Shown here in pieces: positions 46,460-61,435 of a stretch of DNA of 64,000 bases. Origin of the DNA: Flammulina velutipes (Eukaryota; Basidiomycota; Agaricomycetes; Agaricales; Physalacriaceae). The notes under the pieces are model-generated. The model was not told the origin of the DNA. It ran no database searches and saw only the letters and a program-made list of their open reading frames with translations. The stretch is from assembly GCA_011800155.1 (NCBI GenBank), contig JAALGH010000011.1:682001-746000 (forward strand). Direction: 5' to 3'. The first letter of the stretch is position 1. Every line of letters starts with the position of its first letter. The position numbers and the translations under genes are program-made.

Positions 46460-47898
46460 ATGAGCTTACAGACTCCGAAGTTGGCCATACCGTTCGCATG
46501 TGCCACTGCTGTTGCCTATCTTCTTTGGACGATGCATCCCCTCCGTGTGGACGGTTTCTGTAGCTCGATTTACTGGACAATCCGCTCATGGCTCTGGAAC
46601 TACCCCATTCCTCGTGACTATCGTGGTTGGTACGGCTCCCATAAACCGGAAGACTTCTGGGAGGATAGAAGTCGGGCCGTTCGTGTGTGGACCTTCCTCC
46701 GACCATTTTTCACTTCGCATGGATATGACCTATATACCTTCAAGAATCCGGACAACATCTCTGAAGACCTTTTTCCGAGTACTGCGAGTGTTGCGTCACC
46801 TGGGGAAGCTACATTTCCTTACGGACGATGTCTTTTCAAGGATACGATGTCTACAGGTTTCATGTTCCATGTGAGTAGAGCTGTGATACACAGTCTGAGG
46901 CACTGACCTTGTAGTCTCTTCGTGTTTGGCCAGCGCGGGATAGGCATGGTAGAGATGTTGTTATCAAGTAAGCCATTTTGAAATTACTATCCATCTACTA
47001 ATTCCTCGCACAGGGCAATATCTGGCCCCACGCCCACGACTGAGCTGCAAACTCTGCGACTTCTGCAGTCTGACATTTTGAGAAATGATCCACGGAATCA
47101 TACCATTCCGGTTATTGAATTTCTTGATTTCGCTGGCCATGTCTTTGTCGTGATGCCTAGGTGAATCGCACCTCCGTCAATCTTCCGCAAACTGTTCTTA
47201 ACCTACGGACAGGTGGGATGCGGCATGTGATGCCGATTTTGTCAAGGTCGGTGAACTGGTGCGGTATGGACAAGCCTTCTTTGAAGTGATTCCGTTGTGC
47301 TACTCTTGTTTTGCACGAGTTGATCATCGCTTTATTCGTTAGGTTGTCGCCTTCCTACATGAGAATGGAATTGGTCACGGCGACATTGATCTTCAAAACA
47401 TGGCAATGGATCTCATTCTGTCCGACAGTCCCCCTCTAGCTGGTGTTCGTGGACCGGAGCGCAGATATGCTCTGATTGATTTTGAGATAGCGAAATTAGT
47501 TGATGTCAACCAACCGTCAACCATACCTGTTATATTCAAGCGTGATGTTAACATGTTGGCTCGCGCAGCTGAGATATATCTTCGTGTTGGTGTACAATCT
47601 ATTCACACTCCCTCACTGACAATGTTATTAGTGCATCCAAGATGTACTTCCCGAGCTCGTGTCACTGTTTGATGCTATGCAGGATGTTGATGGCCCAACT
47701 CAACCCACCGCCGCGGCAGCGCTGGCTAGATATGAAGAGATATGCAACTCTCTGTCCGGAGAGGACCTTGAATGCATTGTGGAAGCGACTCGGTGGCGTA
47801 ACGGTGGGTTGCTCTCGAATTTTTTGAATCATTCCCTCCGCTCACTTTGAGCAGGAAAGACTACATACAGAACTGGACCTCCTGTGTATTATCAATAA
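46460..47898 (+). CDS. Membrane-anchored kinase-fold (APH-like) protein 1
   Basis: The gene is multi-exon, with its first exon ending near 46870 and its stop at 47896-47898. A hydrophobic stretch near residues 8-25 (LAIPFACATAVAYLLWT) probably anchors it. The core has FLHENGIGHGDIDLQN (HGDxxxxN catalytic loop) and YALIDFEIAKL (metal-binding DFx as DFE). That combination is closer to aminoglycoside/choline kinase-like proteins than to classical HRD/DFG kinases. VVIK and FVVMPR fit the N-lobe Lys strand and hinge. The C-terminus has YEEICNSL, EATRWRNG and KTTYRTGPPVYY, shared with the paralogue at 49200-50680 and the pseudogene at 44233. Substrate unknown. Confidence 0.75.
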
Positions 47899-48327
47899 CT
47901 GGATATTGGATGTCAACTTGTGCTGTCGGGGAAAGGAGGGTTGTCGAATACGTTGTATCCGTGTTATTTTGAAAGAATCTGGGCGGCAAGGCCTAGCGAA
48001 GCTTGTAGAAGAATGACATGTTGCAGATTGGATAACCACAAATCGCGCGGGCGCGCTCGGTGGACAAAAGTCAAGGCGTCAGGACCATAGACAGCAAAGT
48101 TGAGTTTTGCGTCGAGGAGACTAGCAAGAGGCTTGAGACGAGAGAGTTGTTTCGAACGACTAAAGCAACTTTTGTAGAATGTCATCATGAAAGGAGAACA
48201 ACGAAAGATTGAATTTCAAACATGGACCAACAACTTACTTACTAATGGTAGAATTACGCCACACTAACTCGTGTTATTCATACCTAATAATAAGAATGTT
48301 CTACGATTGTGGCTAGTAACCATATAC
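47899..48327. other. Intergenic, no gene seen
   Basis: About 430 bp between a plus-strand kinase-fold gene and the minus-strand MsrA-like gene; the two are convergent. Nothing recognised. Confidence 0.5.
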
Positions 48328-48999
48328 TTACCAATGTAGCCTATGCGTCGGGCACCGATACCCGTTCGGATACTTGTACAAATACAACTGATGATACTCC
48401 TCCGCGTCCCACCACGCAGTCTGCGCCTTATCTCGTATCTCTGTCACAATCTTCTCCCCCTGTGGAGTAAAATGTTCGGCCTCGACGCGCTCGGTTACTT
48501 CGCGCACTATGTCATAATGCTCAAGCGCCGCGAATATTATGGCGGACCGATACTGTGTACCAGTGTCCCCTCCCTGCGCGTTAAGTGTCGTGGGGTCATG
48601 CATGCGATAGAAGAACTCTATAATTTATTTGTTCAGATGGATTAAGGAAGTGAAAGAGAGAGAAAGCGAACAACACTAACCGACCAACTCCGCGTACCCC
48701 AATTTCTCCTCGTCGAACTCGATTCGCACCGCCATGGCATGTCGCGTCTCCCCAGAAAGCACAGTACGGTGGTCCGGAAATATAGCAGAGTCTTTGCCGC
48801 CGGTATACCCGACAGTGGTGCGTAGGATACCTTTACCCTTCGATGGAGGGAAATGCTCGAGAAACATGTGTTCGGTACTCCAGAAGTTGCCTGCTGCAAA
48901 GATCGCTACGGAAGGCTTGCTTGTGGACGTGGAACTGTAGGGTGATGGATCAAAGAACAAGTTGGTGAACATGCTCTGGAGGCGGGTGATCATGAACAT
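48328..48999 (-). CDS. MsrA-like protein lacking the catalytic cysteine
   Basis: Two exons, 48999-48681 and 48617-48328, give 202 residues; an upstream in-frame GTG is not needed. MsrA reduces methionine-S-sulfoxide through a Cys in the motif GCFW. Here the segment reads AAGNFWSTEHMF, so residue 38 is Asn (codon AAC) where the nucleophile should be. The rest of the fold is well kept: VGYTGGKD, RHAMAVRIEFDEEKLGYAEL, YRMHDPTT, GTQYRSAI, and GYRCPTHRLHW at the C-end. The N-terminus is hydrophobic and may target a membrane or organelle. It is probably not an active reductase unless another Cys serves. The frame and splice sites are intact. Confidence 0.85.
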
Positions 49000-49199
49000 G
49001 ATGAAGGTAAGAGCACAACAGTTTTTTCCCACGGTAGTTATCGGCGCACCTATGTACGACTATTCCAGTGTACATTTTGTAGCGTTGTTCCCTTCATAAT
49101 TTTTCTGAATCAGTCATAGATTCGTTGTCTACCATCGATTCGTGATCAACAGCAATATAGCATTATGACACTGTGTTGTGGGCACAAGCACTCCATACA

Positions 49200-50680
49200 T
49201 TATTGTAACAAACTTGTAGTAATAGGATCATTATTATAGTATATCGGGGGGCCAGTGCGGTATGTTGTCCTCCCTATGGGAAATTTGCTTGAATTATTAC
49301 TACGGGAAAAAGAGAGATAAAATACCATGACGCCAACGTGTTGCTTCAACACTGAGCTCCAGATCCTTCGTGGATAGGGAATTGCATATCTCTTCATATC
49401 TACCAAGCGCCGCGCTGGCGGTAGGTTGCCTGGGATTGTCTATATCTTTCATAGCATCAAATAGAGGCCCAAGATCGGGAAGGACATCTTCGATACACTA
49501 AGAGAGCACTGTCAGTGAGGGAACTCGAAAACCCCAGGAGTGTACAACTAACACGTAAGTGTATTTCCGCTGCAACAGCCAGCCGGAAAACATCATGTTT
49601 GAAAATGGATGGCGGTTGGTCAATCACCGATTTAATGTCAAATAGTTGTGCTGTTTCGAAGTCAATCAGAGCGTATTTGCGTTCAGGCCCTCGCAGGCCT
49701 GCTAAGAGAGGTCTATCATCCAGGATGAGGTCCATAGACATGCTGTGAAGAGCGATGTCTCCGTGACCGATCCCATGCTCGTGCAAGAAGGCGATAGCCT
49801 AGTCAATGAAGCGATTAGACTCGATAGAATAGACGTGGACACGACGAAATCACTTCAAATAATGCTTGACCAAATCGGACAAGTTCGCCGACCTTGGCAA
49901 AATCAGCTGCACAGGCGTTGACCCATCTGCTGAATGTTAACGGTTTGTTTCAAGCGGGTGAGCAGTGTGGTTTGCCTGGGCATCACGACAAAGACCAAGC
50001 CATCGAAGTGAAGATACTCGAGAACTGGAATAGTGTGGTTGCGTGGATCGTTTCTCAGAGCATCAGAGTGCAAGAGGCGGAGGGATCGGAACTCTGTTGT
50101 ATATTTTGGACCAGATATCGCTCTATACTACGTTAGTCGACCATTACATTTTCAAGCACTTGACTTACTTGATTACAACATCTCTGCCGTTCTTATTTCT
50201 CGCAGGCCAGACGCGAAGCGACTTGAAGGTCGAATGGTCAGAGTCAGAGCGCATTGCAATGTTGACACTCACATGGAACATGAAACTTGTAGACATCCTA
50301 TCCTGAAATAGGCAGCGCGCGTAAGGAAAGGAAGCTTCCCCGCTGGTGGACACGACACTGGCAGGACTCGGGAAAAGATCTTCTGAAATATCGTCCGGAT
50401 TTTTGAACACATATAGGTCGTATCCATGCGAGTCAAAGAAAGGCCGAAGGAATCCCCAGGAGCGAACAAACATGATTCTATCCTGCCAGAACTCTTCGCG
50501 TTTGCCGGAGCCGAACCAAGCATGATAACCATTTGGGACCGGGTGGTTCCAGAGCCAAGAGGGGATGGTCCAGTAAATAGAGCTATAGATATCATCTACA
50601 CGCATAAAACGTATGTCCCTCAGAAAGTAAGCGATGGTTGAGATACCGGCGAGCGAAGCACACAAAGCAGCCTTCATCAT
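49200..50680 (-). CDS. Membrane-anchored kinase-fold (APH-like) protein 2
   Basis: The first exon runs from 50680 to about 50268; later exons carry the core and the last ends at 49200. It is the paralogue of 46460-47898: IYWTIPSWLWNHP, GYDLYVFKNPDDISEDLFP, FLHEHGIGHGDIALHS and YALIDFETAQL. The Asn of the HGDxxxxN loop is Ser here (HGDIALHS), which removes a usual metal ligand, so this copy may be catalytically impaired. The C-terminus (SVEATRWRHG, KTTYRTGPPIYY) extends a little further than in paralogue 1. A hydrophobic N-terminal stretch is present. Substrate unknown. Confidence 0.75.
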
Positions 50681-50887
50681 CGCAGTTAGGAAACAAGTGT
50701 AGTCGTAGCACCCGGCCCTGCACTGTGGGAAGAAGGAAGTTCAGTACGCATGGATAACGTAAGGTGCATGCCATAGGTGGCAAGTGTAAGTAAGGTAAAA
50801 TTGGTAGATACTAAGTTATACACGGGCCAACAACTTATATACATCGTATGGCAAGAGTCCGCCATACTAATAGGTGGCTCACACATG

Positions 50888-52000
50888 TCATAACCCGCCG
50901 CGAGAAGCGCGGGCGACCTGAGCTTCCTTCTTCCATTGCTGCTTCTCCCACTCGTCGTACACCTCCTTTGAATCCACCCAGCGCTCCTGGACATCTCTAG
51001 CGTCGTACGCGCCCACAGAACTCGCTGCGGTCGTGAAAAGCCCAAACATATTCGGGCGTGCAGAGGGTGGCAGCTCGTGCTGTTTGCCAGATGCTTCAGG
51101 AGGCAGTGGTGCGTTGGAAGGCGGCACAAACACGTAGCCTACGACGCGATCGATGGTCCTAGTGAGGTGCATCATGGATGCTTTGTCTTCGACGGCGAGA
51201 GTCTCGAAGCCGACCAAGCTGTAATCCTCGATGAGCGATATCAAAGCCATGTTGAGGGCTGCGTAGCGACGAGGGGAGGATCGTTCAAGAGAATTGGTGA
51301 GGTATGAAAGGTCCTGCACTTCGGTATAAAAACTGAGATTGAAGTCTGGTTGCCGGTGGTCAGCGAGTGGTGATGACTGGGTAAATAAACAACACACCAA
51401 GATCTCCATAATTCGAGAGCAGGTCAATTTTAGAGAGTACGTTGATGTGAGGCAGCTCGAGATGCAGCATTGCGCGGAGGGAAAGGAGCAGTACTGAGAC
51501 GTATTTCGAGGCGTCCGTTATATAATGGGCGTCGCAGAGATGGATCGCAGCGAGCTGAATATCGTCACGTATGCTGCGAATGACGGTAAGGAAAAGGTAT
51601 CGCATACCCGAAACCCACTTTTAGCGAGCCTCTCGATGATTCGTTTGACGCTCTCGTGGTTGGTGCTCAGCTCGACCTGACCAGGGAGGTCGAACAGCAC
51701 GTATGCATCGGGGCCCAGCTCGTTGAGGCGGTCTTGAAGCCAGTCAAAGTTGGCTTCCAGGTATTCCATGCAATAAAGCATGCCGCCGTTGGGACCAAGC
51801 TTGTACTCTTGCATAACATCGGCGAGCGTTATCAGTGAGGATATGTCGACGGCGCATGGATACGGGATATTGTCGTTGGCCGGGTCGAGGTTGACAATGG
51901 ATATTGGACGATTTAAAGCACTGAAGAGCTGGTGTTTTCCATAGCAATATGTGGATTTTCCGGAGCCTGGAGAGCCACAAACTATCTCACCAAAAGGCAT
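50888..52000 (-). CDS. GPN2: GPN-loop GTPase 2
   Basis: Three exons, 52000-51608, 51554-51398 and 51345-50888, give 335 residues. GPN GTPases help assemble and import RNA polymerase II and III. The Walker A motif GSPGSGKST (residues 9-17), the diagnostic GPN loop (YKLGPNGGMLY), DLPGQVEL, and the guanine-specificity motif LSKIDLL are all present. FNLSFYTEVQDLSYL fits the GPN2 subfamily, as does NLDPAND after the P-loop. A charged C-terminal tail (EWEKQQWKKEAQVA) ends the protein. It is divergent from the RecQ-like fragment, with about 75 bp between the two start codons. This is the clearest housekeeping gene in the window. Confidence 0.92.
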
Positions 52001-52073
52001 GACTGCTGTAGGAAAGATAAGTACTCGTAGAGCAAGGAAAAACGCAAGAAAAAACATACAAAAGATAATCAAG

Positions 52074-52635
52074 ATGATGGCAAGAGGCAACCCTTCTTGG
52101 CCACTGACCATCACGACGTCCAGCGACTACATTGCTTCTGACGACGCCGATGGGTGCCATTCTCGACCAGTCGCGTCGTCCTCGTCGTCGGCGAACATGG
52201 CACTGGAACTGCGCGATTCGAAATGGAAAATACGCGACCTGGAAGCCGACGTCGATAACCTCGACAAGCAGATACGCCAGAAACGTTGCCAGGAAGAGAT
52301 TGACAAGGCGATGAAGGGCTTGCGAAAGTTTGGCGCGAGCAAGACGAACTACGACGCGAAAGACTTTCCGTGGTCGCGCAGGATGCGAATGTCAATGGAC
52401 AAGTCATTTCATAATAGACTCTCCAGTTGGCGTACGTGCTTTATTCTCGTCTTTTCTTGTATGCTCATTGACCACAGAGTCTGTAATGCGAATATGGACC
52501 GTCGCGATATTGTCTGTGTCATGCCCACTGGTGCTTATGTATCATTCATTAACCTTGTCCTATTCTGACCTATCTTCAGGTGGCGGCCAATCCTTGTGCC
52601 CTACTCTTCTGTGCAGGAAAATTACACTCCGGTGA
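52074..52635 (+). pseudogene. Truncated RecQ-like helicase N-terminal fragment
   Basis: The first exon encodes a coiled-coil-like stretch (KIRDLEADVDNLDKQIRQK) and a DFPWSRRMR segment, as at the N-terminus of RECQL1-type helicases. Two intron-like gaps follow (near 52433-52480 and 52531-52580). The pieces VCNANMDRRDIVCVMPTG and then GGQSLCPTLLC match the Walker A region, but with Gln in place of the Lys (GGGQS). Coding similarity stops there; no other helicase motif follows before the next gene. The segment before VCNANMD is also degraded. It is most likely a 5' gene fragment, possibly left after the rest was replaced. Confidence 0.75.
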
Positions 52636-52878
52636 GCGAGATGTCTTTTAGATCGCTACGCGACTGACCATATTGAAGTATAATGCGTTAGCTTCCATTC
52701 CCATACATCCCGGCTGCACGACAGGTGTTAAAGCTGCTGTTTCTTATACGGGACCTCCACATCCCGACGCCTGATATGGTAGCATGGTTGCGAAGCGACG
52801 GGACGAATGTCCTCTGTGACATCTTTGTATCGCTATAAGAGCCGTGAAGGCGACTTGGGACAAGCAATCAGCTCACCC

Positions 52879-54378
<1,500 letters not shown>

Positions 54379-54771
54379 TAGAGTGTCGTGCATGTATCGT
54401 CAATAAATCAGATTTACTAGAGTATCAATAATTGGTATTCGAAGCGTAACTCCCAATACAAGAAGACCAACAATGTATTTGATTCAAAATCCATGTATTG
54501 CTGGCAGTGTCCCATAACCACGAATCATAGTACTAGAAAACAGTCATATTGTACACTTGAAGGATTGTAAGAAATGTTCGCCAAACTCCCGGACAGACAG
54601 ACAGACACGCACCTTTACCGCAGACCACTGAGTGGAAAGGAGATCCAACCGCGTATGCACGTTTCGTCTGCATAGCGCACAGGTAATTGACGCGGTGACT
54701 GGCCTGAACTGCGATACCAGTAAACTGGACGACATCGCTGCAAAGAAATCAGCAATTGCTTCTTCTCTAGA

Positions 54772-55790
54772 TCATCGAAACCCACCAGGTGAGGCATCCC
54801 GACTCAAATACGCCACAACCATCGCCCATTCTCCGACCATCACATCTTGTTCTTTCGCCTTGCACGAAGACGTCGCCTGATGTCGATTTGGCGGTGTAAT
54901 GATTATATCTTTGAGAGCAGACATCCGGTGTATGTGTAGGTTGAACAGTCTGACAAGGTATCTTGAGCCAATCTGGCTGCAAGTGTCGTCAGATAAGGAG
55001 CTCAATTTTAGAGATAATAGGCGGGACGAGGCCACCGATGCCAGCTCATACAAATTGAAGCGGGCGGCAAGGGTATACAGATCCAAAGGTAGGTATGGGG
55101 CGTGACTTGTCAAGACGTCAAATGTCGGGTTTGCGGGGACGATGTATTTTGCTGGATCCATGCCGTAGGAGGCCAGACGGCCCAGGGCTTTGCCGAGGGA
55201 GTGGAAAGAAGGTTGATATGGTGCACAGGACATGTTATAGAGGGTATGTAGGATGATGTTCAGCACCACAGCGTCGTCTCCGACTTTCGTCGGGTCTTCT
55301 TGCAACGACGGTGTGACAGAGACAATGAATGAATGGACGAAGAACCTTGTATCGTCTGACGAGATGACGAGCTTATCAGGGGCAAACCCGTTGATAAGGG
55401 CGTCAGGGTGGAATGCGCGGGAAACGACTTGTTCAGGTAACTCCCGATCGCACTGTGGCGTATGCTGAAATTCAATGATTTCCAGGACCTTTGTACGGAC
55501 GTTGTTTACACTCACCATCAACTGCGGGGATTGGGAGTCAAGATAGTCGTAGTCGGGATCACGTGTGATGTTAAAGTAGTCGACCGGCCCGTCCTATGAG
55601 AACAATCAACAAACAACGCCACAGCTCAATTGATTAGACGCACATTAAACTCTATAGGACTATATCCGTAGGGGTCTTGCCATAGGAAAGATTAGCAAAA
55701 CTTTCATAATACTTCGGGAGCGATTCCGCACCAACCTAGCGTGACGAGCCATTCGTCCGCGTCAAAGCTCGAGCTCAGGCCTGTAGACAT
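54772..55790 (-). CDS. BTB/POZ domain protein 1
   Basis: The first exon (55790 to about 55737) encodes MSTGLSSSFDADEWLVTL. Two short exons follow (DPYGYSPIEF; VDYFNITRDPDYDYLDS), then a long one from about 55470 to 54772. The long exon has the BTB signature used in this fungal family: INGFAPDKLVISSDDTRFFV, then VLNIILHTLYNMS and LGRLASYGMDPAKY, with a helical tail. BTB domains mediate protein-protein contacts, often with Cul3 ligases or in transcription; no partner domain is visible. Exon 2-4 boundaries are approximate. Confidence 0.75.
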
Positions 55791-57081
55791 CTGAGATGGA
55801 TAGAGAATGATAGATGACCGCTCCAGCGTCTTATGTAGTGTGGGAGCAAAGACGAGGCGAGAAACTTCGCGAAGGGTGGATCAATAAAAAGAGTGAAGTC
55901 ATTGAACGCCCAACCTTATAAGTGGAAGATGTATGTCCTACAGTCCTCTTGTCACCAGAGACATTGAAAAGGTTAGTGGAAGCGATAACCAACCGACACA
56001 GTCCAGGCGTGCTCCAGGCATCGTCATTAGGCCGCGAGAAACCTCCCACACCACTTTGAAAGATGGATTCTGCCGGCTGTGTCAGCGAGAATGATTCCCG
56101 AGATCCATTTCTGGGGGCTATGAGTCAGCTGCGCCACAGATGTCTGATCCATGGTGTGAAATGGATATGTGGCCAAATTGTAATGGCCCGTACGCAACGG
56201 GTCAAGCGATAGATGAACTTGCCCTGCTGTTCTCGACGCGAATGGGTCTCGTCTCCAGACTTTGCCTTCTAGCCTGGAGGATCTATACCATCGTTATCAT
56301 TCCTTGGCTTTTGTTATGGTGTTGTGGACCCCATAGTCTCCTGCGGCAGATACATCCGAGTCACGGTCGCGGTTGCATGAAATAGAATGGATCGGAGGAA
56401 CATATTCCGAGCGTCTTAGTCCGAGTGGTCGTGGCATGAAATGAAGATGCAATTTCAAATATCGAGCTAAATGAATTCACGTGACTTGTGCTCGTTCTGT
56501 ACAATGTGGCGCAGTGCGTATTCGTCAGACCTTGGAATATGGTAGTGTATCGCTGGTTCCACTCTGAGGCTGAGAGATAACAATATAGAGCATTATTCAC
56601 CTATTACCGCAACTTCTGACCTTCAAAGCATAACTACTTCCGGTAGTTGATTAACTTAGTACTACATCAAGTACTCAAGGCCACCACGGAGTGTTCTGTA
56701 ATAGATTATGATCATCTAGACCCTAAGCTCTTCAAGCTTGAGACTCAGCCAACGATCTAACCATTTCCCGACTTGAGAGGCACATATTTAAATACATTCT
56801 TGCTTCCAGACGAATTTCAGTCTAGGCCCTTCAGGCTGGCTGAGGAGATGTCTTGATACCAGTCGGCCTCGCCGACCGCTCTTGAACGGCATTTGTGGGG
56901 GGACTGTTATTCTATCGAGTCTCGTATCATGTCGAAGAAGAAATTTAAAAGAAAACATTGCAAGGCGTTGAGTGCAGGGTTGATCAATGCGTCACACTGT
57001 TTGGCTACAGCTTCCAGCTTTAAATTATTTTGCGAATATAATTTTTTGCAAGTTGTGCTCTAACCAACCACTTCAACAAAA
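55791..57081. other. Intergenic, no gene seen
   Basis: No supported coding or RNA gene in 1.3 kb. There are short frames on both strands and an AT-rich patch at 56985-57060 that is probably the promoter and leader of the MAM33-type gene. Confidence 0.5.
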
Positions 57082-58174
57082 ATGTCTGCTATCCGTGCTC
57101 TTCGCCAAGTCTCTCTCTCTTCTGCGCGCGTATTTTCGACGCGCTCTGCTTGCGTTGCGCGCTCCTCCTTGTTCTCGCCAGCAGTGAAGCAGGCTTCACG
57201 GTCGTTCTCCGTTTCCCCACGCGCGTTCGGTCAGGGAACGAGTGCGTTGTCTATACTTGACCTAGCTTCAGGTTTACTAATAATTTCTCTAGCCGACGTT
57301 GCTCTGGCTGCGAAGCTCCAGGAAGAGCTAAGCTACGAAGTCGAAGGTGTAACACCCAAGGAAACACCGGCGTTCATCAAGGACTTCAAAGCCGAGGGTA
57401 TCTGGAAGGTGCGCTTTTATTCACGCATTCTCTCCTCAATGTCTTACAGTCGTTGTTAGATTGATGATGCCAAGTTCAGCGACGAAGTTAGCTTCACCCG
57501 CCAATTTGGCAACGAGACGTACGTCAACGCGCCTTATATATTCTTCGTGTCTGACGTGCGTACAGCATCCGCCTCACGTTCTCTGTGATGGACCTCCGCA
57601 ATGAGCCAGAAGAGTTCGACGAGGAAGGCGAGGAAGAGGAGGCACCCCGCGACGAGGCGACCATGATTTCCTACCCTATCCGCTTAGCTATGAACATTTC
57701 CAAGGTCAGTGGGCTATCATGTTTCATTTCTCAAATACTCATCATCCCACAGGGACCTTCGAATGGCTCACTTTCCCTTGACCTCATCTGCCAGGATGGA
57801 TCATTCGTCGTTGAGAACGTGGCCTACTACGCCGACAAGCAGGTTGGCACTGAGCTGACTGCCGAAGCTAACTTCAAGCGCAGTGGTCTTTACTTGGGAC
57901 CTCAGGTATTCAATGTCGCCTGCATCTCTCGCCTAGCCCTGATCCAGCCCTTCTAGTTCGATGCGCTGGACATTGGTCTCCAGGAAGAGTTCGAACGCTT
58001 CCTCCAAGAACGCGGTATCAACGAGCAGTTGGCAGCGTTCATCCCTGATTATGCTGAGTTCAAGGAGCAAGAGGTGGGTGATCTTCAGGTTCCTCCCCAT
58101 GTTTGGTGTAGCTCACTGTTTCACAGGAATACACGCAATGGCTGCGTGGTGTCAAGGGCTTCATTGACGCATAA
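57082..58174 (+). CDS. MAM33: Mitochondrial p32/MAM33-family protein
   Basis: Seven exons by eye, the last ending EYTQWLRGVKGFIDA with a stop at 58172-58174. The N-terminal 40 residues are rich in Ser, Arg and Ala with no acids (SAIRALRQVSLSSARVFSTR), as in a mitochondrial targeting peptide. The mature part has the p32 pattern: LQEELSYEVE, an acidic insert (EEFDEEGEEEEAP), FVVENVAYYAD, YLGPQ, and LQEEFERFLQERGINEQLA. p32 proteins form acidic trimers in the mitochondrial matrix and act in mitochondrial translation and ribosome assembly. The length of about 260 residues fits the family. No disruption seen. Confidence 0.92.
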
Positions 58175-58658
58175 GCGAAGCCTTACGCACGTACGTGTAT
58201 GTACTTTACCAAAAGATCAGTTCGTCTATCGACGTCTGTTCATAGTTCATGCTCGGAGAAATCTGAGTAACTTACTGTATATTCTTGCTAATAACGAACA
58301 ACTCACAATCATACATTCTGTGCCCGGCCTCGGCAATGTGATGAATCCAAAGTGACGCTTACCGAGTCGGATACACGTCGGAATGTACGTGTCCGTTTCG
58401 GCGTAGTCGTGTCGAATGGCGTAGTTGACCAGAAAAGGAAATTTCGGAATATGGTGGTATCTTCTCGAACTGCCACTCAGTTTCGGGGCTGATCTGCAGC
58501 TGACGCAGAACGATCATCTCAGCACTTTTGTCTGATGCACAGCAGCGGCTGCGTTTGTTATAAAATGCTATTGTTCGACCTGGTCTTTTGTATTCCCCAC
58601 AACAACCGCTCCGACCATCATCTCGACAGCATTGTTCTCTCTTGTGGTACTTAAGACG

Positions 58659-59291
58659 ATGTTCGCCCACTCTTCATTCCGTTCGTCCTCTCCCGCCACT
58701 TCGGAGTCATCGTCTACCTCGTCGTCGTCCTCACTCAATATGCTCTACGTCCCCATGCACAAACGCTCTGAGAGCAGAGGCTCGTCTACCATGACCACCC
58801 CCATCTCCGGCTCCTTCACCGATTTATCGCTCAAGGCGTTCGAGGGCGCGCATCGTAAGTCTCGTCTCCACCCAGTTTGTGTAACACATCCTAAGCAACC
58901 AATAGGTCCCAAATCACCATCAACCCCTCGCATCCCCATCTATTCCTTAGATGAGCTGCTCGCCATCCGCCACCACTCACCATTAATCCGCGATGCCATC
59001 AACAAAGATGTGCTACGTGCCGTCTTCGAGCAGCTCCCCATGATCTTTCAACCTGAAGGGGCTCGTGGGCGTTCCCCCCGCCGACGCCACAATCCCAAGA
59101 AAGTGTCCCCTATCCCCACAGCCACAGCTACACCACCAGCCGCGAACGCTTTCCCGCATGCGTTTACGCGCCAGCGAATCGGACGTGTTCGTCCCGGACG
59201 ACAACCCCGCAGACAGCCCGCTGCGATGCATTTTGCATCGGATGAACCCACTTGGAGGCATACGGGGCCTCTAACGCCACTCAGCACTTGA
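58659..59291 (+). CDS. Candidate eIF4E-binding protein (YX4LL motif)
   Basis: Two exons, 58659-58854 and 58906-59291, give 193 residues. The N-terminal 50 residues are Ser/Thr-rich and disordered. At residues 78-84 the protein has YSLDELL, a match to the eIF4E-binding consensus YXXXXL-hydrophobic, followed by AIR as in 4E-T-like proteins. The C-terminal half is basic and Pro/Ala-rich (RGRSPRRRHNPKK). It has no other domain and no membrane segment. A translational repressor or 4E-T-like role is inferred from the motif alone. It lies just downstream of the MAM33-type gene on the same strand. Confidence 0.6.
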   Translation: MFAHSSFRSSSPATSESSSTSSSSSLNMLYVPMHKRSESRGSSTMTTPISGSFTDLSLKAFEGAHRKSRLHPVCVTHPKQPIGPKSPSTPRIPIYSLDELLAIRHHSPLIRDAINKDVLRAVFEQLPMIFQPEGARGRSPRRRHNPKKVSPIPTATATPPAANAFPHAFTRQRIGRVRPGRQPRRQPAAMHFASDEPTWRHTGPLTPLST

Positions 59292-59749
59292 AACTTATTA
59301 CTTATCTTATTCCCCCATGATGCTTTCATGATCATGTCAATGTATGTATACCAGTGCCCGCAGTAGACACAGAAACCCCACAATCAACTTAATTTGCTAC
59401 ATATCCTGCATGAACGGCACAAAGAAAAAGTCTGAATCTTTGTAGGGGTGAATTATTTACCAACGCAAGTTGTGTGGCGCGATTGTGGCGCAGTCGGCCC
59501 GGCCTCCGGTATGCTGATCACAAACCGATCGACTTCGCTTGAACGTTCAACTTAGCTATGTAATAACATAGCACGCCTTCTTCAGCAATGCCGTTCCTTC
59601 TTCAAAGAGGATCCGAAGATTCCGAATTATGGACGCTGACTCAGTAATCTGTTACTCAGGATTTGGTCACTCAGCGGACTCCATATGGAAGGAAATATTA
59701 CGGTAAGTATAAAAGCCAGAATATCGATCAGAGGTACCTCACTTTGACC

Positions 59750-61140
<1,391 letters not shown>

Positions 61141-61435
61141 GATAGACGTGTAGCAAGTACAAGAGCCGTAATAATAGAGGAGATTGGCTAGTACAGAGTG
61201 ACAAGACGCAAGTCTATAATCAAGGACTGTGATCGCTAACTTCGCCCTCTACCGCTTGCCTCGCTCGATCCCTGGCAGTGAAAGCTGGGAAATCGTGTTG
61301 GGGACTTCGGGGGATATTATATCGTCAATGCGTATGGTCCACTTTGCCAATTTCATAGCTGAGTGTTGTAAGGGTGCGGATTGCTCTGTTGGCGAGGTTC
61401 AATGGATAGACACCGACTGAGAGTTATTACAAGCA

